Positions 22,840-36,478 of a DNA stretch of 64,000 nucleotides are shown here, piece after piece. Position 1 is the first letter of the stretch; each line of letters begins with the position of its first letter. The position numbers and the translations under genes are program-made. The DNA is taken from positions 439,501 to 503,500 of the forward strand of contig JAWQEG010000369.1 in the NCBI GenBank assembly GCA_033782935.1, read 5' to 3'. This DNA is from Petrolisthes cinctipes (taxonomy: Eukaryota > Arthropoda > Malacostraca > Decapoda > Porcellanidae). A model generated the notes under the pieces. It made no database searches and had not been told where the DNA came from. It saw nothing but the letters and a program-made list of their open reading frames with translations.

Positions 22840-23870
22840 GACCCAAAAATATTGAATTTTCGGGTGTTTTGAACCTGAATTTGAGATATAAAAGGGTACT
22901 GAAGATGCATCCACATATCGACTTTTTGCATCTGAAATATCGATTTTGAGCATGTTTTGGGTCTGTATCTTGAAAACATACTAGCAAGGAGTAGGCATGT
23001 ACAGATTGCTTCTGGGATCCAAAAATATTTAATTTTTGGGTGTTATGAGCCTTAATTTGAGATATAAACAGGTACAGAAGATGCATGCACATATCGACTT
23101 AGGGCACCCAAAATATCGATTTTTAGCATGTTTTGGGCCTGTATTCTGAAAATACTCTAACACGGAGTAGTCATGTACAGATCGCTTCTGGGACACAAAA
23201 ATATCCAATTTTGGAGTGTTTTGAGCCTGAATTTAAGATATAAACGGGTACAGAAGATGCATGCACATATCGACTTTTGGCACCCAAAATATTGATTTTT
23301 AGCATGTTTTGGGCCTATATTTTGAAAACATTCTAGCACTGAGTAGGCATGCACAGATCGCTTCTGGAAATCAAAAATATTGAATTTTCTTGTGTTTTGA
23401 GCCTGAATTTGAGATATAAACGGGTACTGAAGATGCATGCACATATCGACTTTTTGCACCTAAAATATCGATTTTCAGCATGTTTTGGGTCTGTATCTTG
23501 AAAACATTCTAGCAAAGAGTAGGCATGTACAAATCGCTTCTGTTACCCAAAAATATCAAATTTTTGGGTGTTTTGAGCCTGAATTTGAGATATAAACGGG
23601 TACTGAAGATACATGAACATATCGACTTTAGACACTTAAAATATCGATTTTTATCATGTTTTGAGCCTATATTTTAAAAACATTCCAGCACTGTGTAGGC
23701 ATGTGCAGATTGCTTCTGGGAACGAAAAATATTGAATTTTCGGGTGTTTTGAGCCTGAATTTGAGATATAAACGGGTACTTAAGATGCATGCACATATCG
23801 ACTTCTTGCACCAAAAATATCGATTTTGAGCATGTTTTGGGTCTATATCTTGAATACATTCTAGCAAGGA
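22840..23870 (+). repeat. 16-monomer-spaced segment, copy 1
   Basis: About six monomers matching 25,657-26,687 at an offset of 2,817 bp (16 x 176 plus 1), with scattered substitutions. Shared markers are GATGCATCCACATATCG, GGGATCCAAAAATATT, GGAAATCAAAAATATT / GGGAATCAAAAATATT, TTTTCTTGTGTTTTGAGCC and CTTCTGTTACCC. This belongs to the 16/17-mer HOR family that fills 23-32 kb. Confidence 0.82.
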
Positions 23871-24307
23871 GTAGGCGTGTACAGATCGCATCTGGGACCC
23901 AAAAATATCGAATTTTCGGGTGTTTTGAGCCTGAATTTGAGATATAAACGGGTACAGAAGATGCATGCACATATCGACTTTGGGCACCCAAAGTATCGAT
24001 TTTTAGCACGTTCTGAGCCTATATTTTGGAAAATATTCTAGCACTAAGTAGGCATGTACAGATCGCTTCTGGGACCCAAAAATATCGAATTTTCGTGTGT
24101 TTTGAGCCTGAAATTGGGATATAAACGGATACAGAAGATGCATAAACATTACGACTTTGTGCACCCAAAATATCGATTTTTAGCATGTTTTGGGCCTGTA
24201 TTTTGAAAATACTCTAACAGGGAGTAGGCATGTACAGATCACTTCTGGGACCCAAAAATATCGAATTTTCGGGTGTTTTGAGCCTGAATTTGAGATATAA
24301 ACGGGTA
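23734..24307 (+). repeat. 24-monomer-spaced segment, copy 1
   Basis: 574 bp matching 27,960-28,533 at an offset of 4,226 bp (24 x 176 plus 2). Shared rare markers are GGTACTTAAGATGC, TGCACCAAAAATATCG, CAGATCGCATCTGGG, and the one-base insertion TTTTGGAAAATATTC. A few substitutions separate the copies. Confidence 0.85.
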
Positions 24308-25044
24308 CAGAAGATGCATGAACATATCGACTTTAGTCACTTAAAATATCGATTCTTATCATGTTTTGAGCCTATATTTTGAAAACATTCCAGCACTGAG
24401 TAGGCATGTACAGATCGCTTCTGGGAACGAAAATATTTGAATTTTCGGGTGTTTTGAGCCTGAATTTGAGATATAAACGGGTACAAAAGATGCATGCACA
24501 TATCGACTTTGGACACCTAAAATATAGATTTTTAGCATGTTTTGAGCCTATATTTTGAAAACATTCCAGCGCTGTGTAGGCATGTACAGATCGCTTCTGG
24601 GACCCAAAAATATTGAATTTTCGGGTGTTTTGAACCTGAATTTGAGATATAAACGGGTACTGAAGATGCATGCACATATCGACTTTTTGCACCTGAAATA
24701 TCGATTTTGTGCATGTTTTGGGTCTGTATCTTGAAAACATACTAGCAAGGAGTAGGCATGTACAGATTGCTTCTGGGACCCAAAAATATTGAATTTTTAG
24801 GTTTTATGAGCCTTAATTTGAGATATAATCAGGTACAGAAGATGCATGCACATATCGACTTTGGGCACCCAAAATATCGATTTTTAGCATGTTTTGGGCC
24901 TGTATTCTGAAAATACTCTAACACGGAGTAGTCATGTACAGATCGCTTCTGGGACACAAAAATATCCAATTTTGGAGAGTTTTGAGCATGAAATTAAGAT
25001 ATAAACAGGTACAGAAGATGCATGAACATATCGACTTTTGGTAT

Positions 25045-27360
25045 CCAAAATATTGATTTTTAGCATGTTTTGGACTTATATTTTGAAAACATTCTAGCGC
25101 TGAGTAGAAATGCACAGATCGCTTCTGGGACCCAAAAATATTGAATTTTCGGGTGTTTTGAGCATGAATTTGAGATATAAACGTGTACTGAAGATGCATG
25201 CACATATTGACTTTTTGCACATAAAATATCGATTTTTAGCATGTTTTGGGTCTGTATCTTGAAAACATTCTAACAAAGAGTAGGCATGTACAAAACGCTT
25301 CTGGGACCCAAAAATATCGAATTTTTGGGTGTTTTGAGCCTGAATTTGAGATATAAACGGGTACAGAAGATGCATGCACATATCGACTTTAGACACCTAA
25401 AAAATCGATATTTAGCATGTTTTGGACCTATATATCGAAAATATTCTAGAACTGAGTAGGCATGTACAGATTACTTCTATAACCCAAACATATCGAATTT
25501 TCGGGGGTTTTGAGTTTGAATTTGAGATATAGACGGGTATAGAAGATGCATACACATATTGACTTTGGGCACCTAAATTAACGATTTTCAGCATGTTTTG
25601 GGCCTTTATTTTGAAAATACTCTTACACAGAGTAGGCATGTACAGATCGCTTCTGGGACCCAAAAATATTGAATTTTCGGGTGTTTTGAACGTGAATTTT
25701 AGATATAATCGGGTATTGAAGATGCATCCACATATCGACTTTTTGCACCTGAAATATCGATTTTGAGCATGTTTTGGGTCTGTATCTTGAAAACATACTA
25801 GCAAGGAGTAGGCATGTACAGATTGCTTCTGGGATCCAAAAATATTGAATTTTTGGGTGTTATGAGCCTTAATTTGAGATATAAACAGGTACAGAAGATG
25901 CATGCACATATCGACTTTGGGCACCCAAAATATCGATTTTTAGCATGTTTTGGGCCTGTATTCTGAAAATACTCTAACACGGAGTAGTCATGTACAGATC
26001 GCTTCTGGGACACAAAAATATCCAATTCTCGAGTGTTTTGAGCCTGAATTTAAGATATAAACGGGTACAGAAGATGCATGCACATATCGACTTTTGGCAC
26101 CCAAAATATTGATTTATAGCATGTTTTGGGCCTATATTTTGAAAACATTCTAGCACTGAGTAGGCATGCACAGATCGCTTCTGGGAATCAAAAATATTGA
26201 ATTTTCTTGTGTTTTGAGCCTGAATTTGAGATATAAACGGGTACTGAAGATGCATGCACATATCGACTTTTTGCATCTAAAATATCGATTTTCAGCATGT
26301 TTTGGGTCTGTATCTTGAAAACAATCTAGCAAAGAGTAGGCATGTACAAATCGCTTCTGTTACCCAAAAATATCAAATTTTTGGGTGTTTTGAGCCTGTA
26401 TTTGAGATATAAACGGGTACAGAAGATACATGAACATATCGACTTGAGACACTTAAAATATCGATTTTTATCATGTTTTGAGCCTATATTTTAAAAACAT
26501 TCCAGCACTGAGTAGGCATGTGCAGATTGCTTCTGGGACCCCAAAATATTGAATTTTCGGGTGTTTTGAGCCTGAATTTGAGATATAAACGGGTACTGAA
26601 GATGCATTCACATATCGACTTCTTGCACCTAAAATATCGATTTTGAGCATGTTTTGGGTCTATATCTTGAATACATTCTAGCAAGGAGTAGGCGTGTACA
26701 GATCGCTTCTGGGACCCAAAAATATCGAATTTTCGGTTGTTTTGAGCCTGAATTTGAGATACAAACGGGTACAGAAGAAGCATGCACATATCGACTTTGG
26801 GCACCCAAAGTATCGATTTTTAGCACGTTCTGGGCCTATATTTTGAAAATATTCTAGCACTAAGTAGGCATGTACAGATCGCTTCTGGGACCCAAAAATA
26901 TCGAATTTTCTGGGGTTTTGAGCCTGAATTTGTGATATAAACGGATACAGAAGATGCATAAATATATCGACTTTGTGCACCTAAAATATCGATTTTCAGC
27001 ATATTTTGGGCCTGTATTTTGAAAATACTCTAACAGGGAGTAGGCATGTACAGATCACTTCTGGGACCCAAAAATATCGAATTTTCGGGTGTTTTGAGCC
27101 TGAATTTGAGATATAAACGGGTACAGAAGATGCATGCACATATCGACTTTAGACACCTACAAAATCGATTTTTAGCATGTTTTGGACCTATATTTTGAAA
27201 ATATTCTAGCTCTAAGTAGGCTTGTACAGATCGCTTCTGGGACCCAAAAATATCGAATTTTCGGGTGTTTTGAGCCTGAATTTGGGATATAAACGGATAC
27301 AGAAGATGCATAAACATATCGACTTTGTGCACCTAAAATATCGATTTTCAGCATGTTTTC
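25045..27360 (+). repeat. 26-monomer-spaced HOR block, copy 1 (2,316 bp)
   Basis: About 13 monomers that match 29,622-31,937 at an offset of 4,577 bp (26 x 176 plus 1) with about five differences seen. One example is GAGTAGGCGTG at about 26,687 against GAGGAGGCGTG at about 31,264. Markers inside are CTTCTATAACCCAAACATAT, CCTAAATTAACGATTTTC and GAACGTGAATTTTAGATATA. Weaker similarity extends right to about 27,685 and left to about 24,510. Confidence 0.9.
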
Positions 27361-28945
27361 GGTCTTTATTTTGAAAATACTCTAACACAGATTAGGCATG
27401 TACAGATCGCTTCTGGGACCCAAAAATATCGAATTTTCGGGTGTTCTGAGCCTGAATTTGAGATATAAACGGGTACAGAAGATGCATGCACATATCGACT
27501 TTGGACACCTAAAATATAGATTTTTAGCATGTTTTGAGCCTATATTTTGAAAACATTCCAGCGCTGAGTAGGCATGTACAGATCGCTTCTGGGACCCAAA
27601 AATATTGAATTTTCGGGTGTTTTGAACCAGAATTTGAGATATAAACGGGTACTGAAGATGCATGCACATATCGACTTTTTGCACCCAAAATATCGATTTT
27701 TAGCATGTTTTGGGCCTGTATTCTGAAAATACTCTAACACGGAGTAGTCATGTACAGATCGCTTCTGTGGACACAAAAATATCCAATTTTGGAGAGTTTT
27801 GAGCCTGAATTTAAGATATAAACAGGTACAGAAGATGCATGAACATTTCGACTTTTTTCACCCAAAATATTGATTTTTAGCATGTTTTGGGCCTGTATTT
27901 TGAATACATTCTATCACGGAGTAGGCGTGTACAGATCGCTTCTGTTACCCAAAAATATCGAATTTTCGGGTGTTTTGAGCCTGAATTTGAGATATAAACG
28001 GGTACTTAAGATGCATGCACATATCGACTTCTTGCACCAAAAATATCGATTTTGAGCATGTTTTGGGTCTATATCTTGAATACATTCTAGCAAGGAGTAG
28101 GCGCGTACAGATCGCATCTGGGACCCAAAAATATCGAATTTTCGGGTGTTTTGAGCCTGAATTTGAGATATAAACGGGTACAGAAGATGCATGCACATAT
28201 CGACTTTGGGCACCCAAAGTATCGATTTTTAGCACGTTCTGGGCCTATATTTTGGAAAATATTCTAGCACTAAGTAGGCATGTACAGATCGCTTCTGGGA
28301 CCCAAAAATATCGAATTTTCGTGTGTTTTGAGCCTGAAATTGGGATATAAACGGATACAGAAGATGCATAAACATAACGACTTTGTGCACCTAAAATATC
28401 GATTTTCAGCATGTTTTGGGCCTGTATTTTGAAAATACTCTAACAGGGAGTAGGCATGTACAGATCACTTCTGGGACCCAAAAATATCGAATTTTCGGGT
28501 GTTTTGAGCCTGAATTTGAGATATAAACGGGTAAGAAGATGAATGAACATATCGACTTTAGACACTTAAAATATCGATTCTTATCATGTTTTGAGCCTAT
28601 ATTTTGAAAACATTCCAGCACTGAGTAGGCATGTACAGATCGCTTCTGGGAACGAAAAATTTTGAATTTTCGGGTGTTTTGAGCCTGAATTTGAGATATA
28701 AACGGGTACAGAAGATGCATGCACATATCGACTTTAGACACCTAAAAAATCGATTTTTAGCATGTTTTGGACATATATTTTGAAAATATTCTAGCACTGA
28801 GTAGGCATGTACAGATTACTTCTGGGACCCAAAAATATCGAATTTACGGGGGTTTTGAGCCTGAATTTGAGATATAGACGGGTATAGAAGATGCATACAC
28901 ATATTGACTTTGGGCTCCTAAATCATCGATTTTCACCATGTTTTG
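27361..28945 (+). repeat. Nine monomers between the two 26-monomer-spaced blocks
   Basis: 1,585 bp, again nine monomers. It includes the second copy of the 23,734-24,307 segment (27,960-28,533). It also holds a rare junction tail, TGAATACATTCTATCACGG, at about 27,901, whose partner lies at 33,181. No gene or foreign insert is seen. Confidence 0.8.
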
Positions 28946-29610
28946 GGCCTTTATTTTGAAAATACTCTAACACAGAGTAGGCATGTACAGATCGCTTCTG
29001 GGACCCAAAAATATCGAATTTTCGAGTGTTCTGAGCCTGAATTTGATATATAAACGGGTACAGAAGATGCATGCACATATCGACTTTGGACACCTAAAAT
29101 ATAGATTTTTATCATGTTTTGAGCCTATATTTTGAAAACATTCCAGCGCTGAGTAGGCATGTACAGATCGCTTCTGGGACCCCAAAATATTGAATTTTCG
29201 GGTGTTTTGAACCTGAATTTGAGATATAAACGGGTACTGAAGATGCATGCACATATCGACTTTTTGCACCTGAAATATCGATTTTGTGCATGTTTTGGGT
29301 CTGTATCTTGAAAACATACTAGCAAGGAGTAGGCATGTACAGATTGCTTCTGGGACCCAAAAATATTGAATTTTTAGGTGTTATGAGCCTTAATTTGAGA
29401 TATAAACAGGTACAGAAGATGCATGCACATATCGACTTTGAGCACCCAAAATATCGATTTTTAGCATGTTTTGGGCCTGTATTCTGAAAATACTCTAACA
29501 CGGAGTAGTCATGTACAGATCGCTTCTGGGACACAAAAATATCCAATTTTCTTGTGTTTTGAGCCTGAATTTGAGATATAAACGGGTACTGAAGATGCAT
29601 GCACATATCG
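28946..29610 (+). repeat. 17-mer HOR, first end segment
   Basis: 665 bp matching 31,938-32,602 at an offset of exactly 2,992 bp (17 x 176). About two differences were seen, for example TTTTTATCATG against TTTTTAGCATG. With the block 29,622-31,937 it forms one 17-monomer HOR unit (28,946-31,937), followed by the start of the next unit. Confidence 0.88.
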
Positions 29611-29621
29611 ACTTTTTGCAC

Positions 29622-31937
29622 CCAAAATATTGATTTTTAGCATGTTTTGGACTTATATTTTGAAAACATTCTAGCGCTGAGTAGAAATGCACAGATCGCT
29701 TCTGGGACCCAAAAATATTGAATTTTCGGGTGTTTTGAGCCTGAATTTGAGATATAAACGTGTACTGAAGATGCATGCACATATTGACTTTTTGCACATA
29801 AAATATCGATTTTTAGCATGTTTTGGGTCTGTATCTTGAAAACATTCTAACAAAGAGTAGGCATGTACAAAACGCTTCTGGGACCCAAAAATATCGAATT
29901 TTTGGGTGTTTTGAGCCTGAATTTGAGATATAAACGGGTACAGAAGATGCATGCACATATCGACTTTAGACACCTAAAAAATCGATATTTAGCATGTTTT
30001 GGACCTATATATCGAAAATATTCTAGAACTGAGTAGGCATGTACAGATTACTTCTATAACCCAAACATATCGAATTTTCGGGGGTTTTGAGTTTGAATTT
30101 GAGATATAGACGGGTATAGAAGATGCATACACATATTGACTTTGGGCACCTAAATTAACGATTTTCAGCATGTTTTGGGCCTTTATTTTGAAAATACTCT
30201 TACACAGAGTAGGCATGTACAGATCGCTTCTGGGACCCAAAAATATTGAATTTTCGGGTGTTTTGAACGTGAATTTTAGATATAATCGGGTATTGAAGAT
30301 GCATCCACATATCGACTTTTTGCACCTGAAATATCGATTTTGAGCATGTTTTGGGTCTGTATCTTGAAAACATACTAGCAAGGAGTAGGCATGTACAGAT
30401 TGCTTCTGGGATCCAAAAATATTGAATTTTTGGGTGTTATGAGCCTTAATTTGAGATATAAACAGGTACAGAAGATGCATGCACATATCGACTTTGGGCA
30501 CCCAAAATATCGATTTTTAGCATGTTTTGGGCCTGTATTCTGAAAATACTCTAACACGGAGTAGTCATGTACAGATCGCTTCTGGGACACAAAAATATCC
30601 AATTCTCGAGTGTTTTGAGCCTGAATTTAAGATATAAACGGGTACAGAAGATGCATGCACATATCGACTTTTGGCACCCAAAATATTGATTTATAGCATG
30701 TTTTGGGCCTATATTTTGAAAACATTCTAGCACTGAGTAGGCATGCACAGATCGCTTCTGGGAATCAAAAATATTGAATTTTCTTGTGTTTTGAGCCTGA
30801 ATTTGAGATATAAACGGGTACTGAAGATGCATGCACATATCGACTTTTTGCATCTAAAATATCGATTTTCAGCATGTTTTGGGTCTGTATCTTGAAAACA
30901 ATCTAGCAAAGAGTAGGCATGTACAAATCGCTTCTGTTACCCAAAAATATCAAATTTTTGGGTGTTTTGAGCCTGTATTTGAGATATAAACGGGTACAGA
31001 AGATACATGAACATATCGACTTGAGACACTTAAAATATCGATTTTTATCATGTTTTGAGCCTATATTTTAAAAACATTCCAGCACTGAGTAGGCATGTGC
31101 AGATTGCTTCTGGGACCCCAAAATATTGAATTTTCGGGTGTTTTGAGCCTGAATTTGAGATATAAACGGGTACTGAAGATGCATTCACATATCGACTTCT
31201 TGCACCTAAAATATCGATTTTGAGCATGTTTTGGGTCTATATCTTGAATACATTCTAGCAAGGAGGAGGCGTGTACAGATCGCTTCTGGGACCCAAAAAT
31301 ATCGAATTTTCGGTTGTTTTGAGCCTGAATTTGAGATACAAACGGGTACAGAAGAAGCATGCACATATCGACTTTGGGCACCCAAAGTATCGATTTTTAG
31401 CACGTTCTGGGCCTATATTTTGAAAATATTCTAACACTAAGTAGGCATGTACAGATCGCTTCTGGGACCCAAAAATATCGAATTTTCTGGGGTTTTGAGC
31501 CTGAATTTGGGATATAAACGGATACAGAAGATGCATAAATATATCGACTTTGTGCACCTAAAATATCGATTTTCAGCATATTTTGGGCCTGTATTTTGAA
31601 AATACTCTAACAGGGAGTAGGCATGTACAGATCACTTCTGGGACCCAAAAATATCGAATTTTCGGGTGTTTTGAGCCTGAATTTGAGATATAAACGGGTA
31701 CAGAAGATGCATGCACATATCGACTTTAGACACCTACAAAATCGATTTTTAGCATGTTTTGGACCTATATTTTGAAAATATTCTAGCTCTAAGTAGGCTT
31801 GTACAGATCGCTTCTGGGACCCAAAAATATCGAATTTTCGGGTGTTTTGAGCCTGAATTTGGGATATAAACGGATACAGAAGATGCATAAACATATCGAC
31901 TTTGTGCACCTAAAATATCGATTTTCAGCATGTTTTC
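29622..31937 (+). repeat. 26-monomer-spaced HOR block, copy 2
   Basis: This is the second copy of 25,045-27,360. Its left edge is set where CACCCAAAATATTG here faces GTATCCAAAATATTG in copy 1. It is directly followed by the repeated 665-bp segment, which defines the 17-mer period. Confidence 0.9.
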
Positions 31938-32602
31938 GGCCTTTATTTTGAAAATACTCTAACACAGAGTAGGCATGTACAGATCGCTTCTGGGACCCAA
32001 AAATATCGAATTTTCGAGTGTTCTGAGCCTGAATTTGATATATAAACGGGTACAGAAGATGCATGCACATATCGACTTTGGACACCTAAAATATAGATTT
32101 TTAGCATGTTTTGAGCCTATATTTTGAAAACATTCCAGCGCTGAGTAGGCATGTACAGATCGCTTCTGGGACCCCAAAATATTGAATTTTCGGGTGTTTT
32201 GAACCTGAATTTGAGATATAAACGGGTACTGAAGATGCATGCACATATCGACTTTTTGCACCTGAAATATCGATTTTGTGCATGTTTTGGGTCTGTATCT
32301 TGAAAACATACTAGCAAGGAGTAGGCATGTACAGATTGCTTCTGGGACCCAAAAATATTGAATTTTTAGGTGTTATGAGCCTTAATTTGAGATATAAACA
32401 GGTACAGAAGATGCATGCACATATCGACTTTGAGCACCCAAAATATCGATTTTTAGCATGTTTTGGGCCTGTATTCTGAAAATACTCTAACACGGAGTAG
32501 TCATGTACAGATCGCTTCTGGGACACAAAAATATCCAATTTTCTTGTGTTTTGAGCCTGAATTTGAGATATAAACGGGTACTGAAGATGCATGCACATAT
32601 CG
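31938..32602 (+). repeat. 17-mer HOR, partial next unit
   Basis: This repeats 28,946-29,610 after exactly 17 monomers, then breaks off at 32,603 where CGAGTTTTTGCACCTAAA replaces CGACTTTTTGCACCCAAA. The unit is incomplete: only about 3.8 of 17 monomers follow. Confidence 0.87.
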
Positions 32603-33270
32603 AGTTTTTGCACCTAAAATATCGATTTTCAGCATGTTTTGGGTCTGTATCTTGAAAACATTCTAGCAAAGAGTAGGCATGTACAAATCGCTTCTGTTAC
32701 CCAAAAATATCAAATTTTTGGGTGTTTTGAGCCTGAATTTGAGATATAAACGGGTACAGAAGATACATGAACATATCGACTTGAGACACTTAAAATATCG
32801 ATTTTTATCATGTTTTGAGCCTATATTTTAAAAACATTCCATCACTGAGTAGGCATGTGCAGATTGCTTCTGGGAACGAAAAATATTGAATTTTCGGGTG
32901 TTTTGAGCCTGAATTTGAGATATAAACGGGTACTGAAGATGCATGCACATATCGACTTCTTGCACCCAAAATATCGATTTTTAGCATGTTTTGGGCCTGT
33001 ATTCTGAAAATACTCTAACACGGAGTAGTCATGTACAGATCGCTTCTGAGACACAAAAATATCCAATTTTGGAGAATTTTGAGCCTGAATTTAAGATATA
33101 AACAGGTACAGAAGATGCATGAATATTTCGACTTTTGGCACCCAAAATATTGATTTTTAGCATGTTTTGGGCCGGTATTTTGAATACATTCTATCAAGGA
33201 GTAGGCGTGTACAGATCGCTTCTGTTACCCAAATATATCGAATTTTCGGGTGTTTTGAGCCTGAATTTGG
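32603..33270 (+). repeat. Mixed monomers with a rare tail junction
   Basis: About 3.8 monomers. The stretch near 33,060-33,240 resembles 27,780-27,960 at exactly 5,280 bp (30 monomers). Both share GGAGA(G/A)TTTTGAGCC, ATTTCGACTTTT, TGAATACATTCTATCA and CTTCTGTTACCC. Confidence 0.78.
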
Positions 33271-33974
33271 GATATAAACGGGTACAGAAGATACATGAAC
33301 ATATCGACTTTAGACACTTAAAATATCGATTTTTATCATGTTTTGAGCCTATATTTTAAAAACATTCCAGCACTGAGTAGGCATGTGCAGATTGCTTCTG
33401 GGAACGAAAAATATTGAATTTTTCGGTGTTTTGAGCCTGAATTTGAGATATAAACGGGTACAGAAGATGCATGCACATATCGACTTTGGGCACCCAAAGT
33501 ATCGATTTTTAGCACGTACTGGGCCTATATTTTGAAAATATTCTAGCACTAAGTAGGCATGTACAGATCGCTTCTGGGACCCAAAAATATCGAATTTTCG
33601 GATGTTTTGAGCCTGAATTTGGGATATAAACGGATACAGAAGATGCATAAACATATCGACTTTGTGCACCTAAAATATCGATTTTCAGCATGTTTTGGGC
33701 CTGTACTTTGAAAATACTCTAACAGGGAGTAGGCATGTACAGATCATTACTGGGACCCAAAAATATCGAATTTTCGGGTGTTTTGAGCCTGAATTTGAGA
33801 TATAAACGGGTACAGAAGATGAATGAACATATCGACTTTAGACACTTAAAATATCGATTCTTATCATGTTTTAAGCCTATATTTTGAAAACATTCCTGCA
33901 CTGAGTAGGCATGTACAGATCGCTTCTGGGAACGAAAATTTTTGAATTTTCGGGTGTTTTGAGCCTGAATTTGA
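33271..33974 (+). repeat. 4-monomer tandem duplication, copy 1 (704 bp)
   Basis: Offset to the next copy is exactly 704 bp (4 x 176). Markers are GTAGGCATGTGCAGATTGC, AGCACGTACTGGGCC, CAGATCATTACTGGG and CATTCCTGCACTGAG. Three differences were seen, including TTTCGGTG against TTTGGGTG and GATCGCTTC against GATGGCTTC. Confidence 0.92.
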
Positions 33975-34678
33975 GATATAAACGGGTACAGAAGATACAT
34001 GAACATATCGACTTTAGACACTTAAAATATCGATTTTTATCATGTTTTGAGCCTATATTTTAAAAACATTCCAGCACTGAGTAGGCATGTGCAGATTGCT
34101 TCTGGGAACGAAAAATATTGAATTTTTGGGTGTTTTGAGCCTGAATTTGAGATATAAACGGGTACAGAAGATGCATGCACATATCGACTTTGGGCACCCA
34201 AAGTATCGATTTTTAGCACGTACTGGGCCTATATTTTGAAAATATTCTAGCACTAAGTAGGCATGTACAGATCGCTTCTGGGACCCAAAAATATCGAATT
34301 TTCGGATGTTTTGAGCCTGAATTTGGGATATAAACGGATACAGAAGATGCATAAACATATCGACTTTGTGCACCTAAAATATCGATTTTCAGCATGTTTT
34401 GGGCCTGTACTTTGAAAATACTCTAACAGGGAGTAGGCATGTACAGATCATTACTGGGACCCAAAAATATCGAATTTTCGGGTGTTTTGAGCCTGAATTT
34501 GAGATATAAACGGGTACAGAAGATGAATGAACATATCGACTTTAGACACTTAAAATATCGATTCTTATCATGTTTTGAGCCTATATTTTGAAAACATTCC
34601 TGCACTGAGTAGGCATGTACAGATGGCTTCTGGGAACGAAAATTTTTGAATTTTCGGGTGTTTTGAGCCTGAATTTGA
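33975..34678 (+). repeat. 4-monomer tandem duplication, copy 2
   Basis: This is the adjacent second copy of 33,271-33,974. It ends near 34,700, where GAAGATGCATGCACAT replaces GAAGATACATGAACAT. Confidence 0.92.
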
Positions 34679-35880
34679 GATATAAACGGGTACAGAAGAT
34701 GCATGCACATATCGACTTTAGACACCAAAAAAATCGATTTTTAGCATGTTTTGGACCTATATTTTGAAAATATTCTAGCACTAAGTAGGCATGTACAGAT
34801 CACTTCTGGGACCCAAAAATATCGAATTTTCGGGTGTTTTGAGCCTGAATTTGGGATATAAACGGATACAGAAGATGCATAAACATATCGACTTTGTGCA
34901 CCTAAAATATCGATTTTCAGCATGTTTTCGGCCTTTATTTTGAAATTACTCTAACACAGATTAGGCATGTACAGATCGCTTCTGGGACCCAAAAATATCG
35001 AATTTTCGGGTGTTCTGAGCCTGAATTTGAGATATAAACGGGTACAGAAGATGCATGCACATATCGACTTTGGACACCTAAAATATAGATTTTTAGCATG
35101 TTTTGAGCCTATATTTTGAAAACATTCCAGCGCTGAGTAGGCATGTACAGATCGCTTCTGGGACCCAAAAATATTGAATTTTCGGGTGTTTTGAACCAGA
35201 ATTTGAGATATAAACGGGTACTGAAGATGCATGCACATATCGAGTTTTTGCACCTGAAATATCGATTTTGAGCATGTTTTGGGTCTGGATCTTGAAAACA
35301 TACTAGCAAGGAGCAGGCATGTACAGATTGCTTCTGGGACCCAAAAATATTGAATTTTTGGGTGTTATGAGCCTTAATTTGAGATATAAACGGGTACAGA
35401 AGATGCATGCACATATCGACTTTGGTCACCCAAAATATCGATTTTCAGCATGTTTTGGGCCGGTATTCTGAAAATACTCTAACACGGAGTAGTCATGTAC
35501 AGATCGCTTGTGGGACACAAAAATATCCAATTTTGGAGAGTTTTGAGCCTGAATTTAAGATATAAACAGGTACAGAAGATGCATGAACATATCGACTTTT
35601 GGCACCAAAAATATTGATTTTTAGCATGTTTTGGGCCTATATTTTGTAAACATTCTAGCACTGAGTAGGCATGCACAGATCGCTTCTGGGACCCTAAAAT
35701 ATCGAATTTTTGGGTGTTTTGAGCCTGAATTTGAGATATAAACGTGTACTGAAGATGCATGCACATATCGACTTTTTGCACATAAAATATCGATTTTCAG
35801 CATGTTTTGGGTCTGTATCTTGAAAACATTCTAGCAAAGAGTAGGCATGTACAAATCGCTTCTTTGACCCAAAAATATCG
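34679..35880 (+). repeat. Mixed monomers, long-range match to 42.8-43.6 kb
   Basis: About seven monomers. 35,480-35,880 resembles 43,226-43,626 at an offset of 7,746 bp (44 x 176 plus 2). Both share TTGGAGAGTTTTGAGCC, TATTTTGTAAACATTC and AAACGTGTACTGAAG. Upstream, 35,093 pairs with 43,015 at 7,922 bp (45 monomers), because 43 kb lacks the TGTTATGAGCC monomer present here near 35,362. Confidence 0.78.
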
Positions 35881-36478
35881 AATTTTTGGGTGTTTTGAGC
35901 CTGAATTTGAGATATAAACGGGTACAGAAGATACATGACATATCGACTTTAGACACTTAAAATATCGATTTTTATCATGTTTTAAGCCTATATTTTGAAA
36001 ACATTCCAGTACTGAGTAGGCATGTACAGATCGCTTCTGGGAACGAAAAATATTGAATTTTCGGGTGTTTTGAGCCTGAATTTCAGATATATACGGGTAC
36101 TGAAGATGCATGCACATATCGACTTCTTGCACATAAAATATCGATTTTCAGCATGTTTTGGGTCTGTATTTTGAATACATTCAAGCAAGGAGTAGGCGTG
36201 TACAGATCGCTTCTGGGACCCAAAAATATCGAATTTTCGGGTGTTTTGAGCCTGAATTTGGGATATAAACGGATACAGAAGATGCATACACATATCGACT
36301 TTGTGCACCTAAAATATCGATATTCAGCATGTTTTGGGCCTGTATTTTGAAAATACTCTAACACGGAGTAGGCATGTACAGATCGCTTCAGGGACCCAAA
36401 AATATCGAATTTTCGGGCGGTTTTAGCCTGAATTTGAGATATAAACGGGTACAGAAGATTCATGCACATATCGACTTT
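35881..36478 (+). repeat. 13-monomer-spaced segment, copy 1
   Basis: 598 bp matching 38,170-38,767 at an offset of 2,289 bp (13 x 176 plus 1). Markers are GATACATGACATATCG (one base short), GATATATACGGGTACTG, TATTTTGAATACATTCAAGC, CGATATTCAGC and TTCGGGCGGTTTTAGCC. One clear difference is TTTCAGATATATAC against TTTGAGATATATAC. A more diverged relative lies at about 43.6-44.2 kb. Confidence 0.9.
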
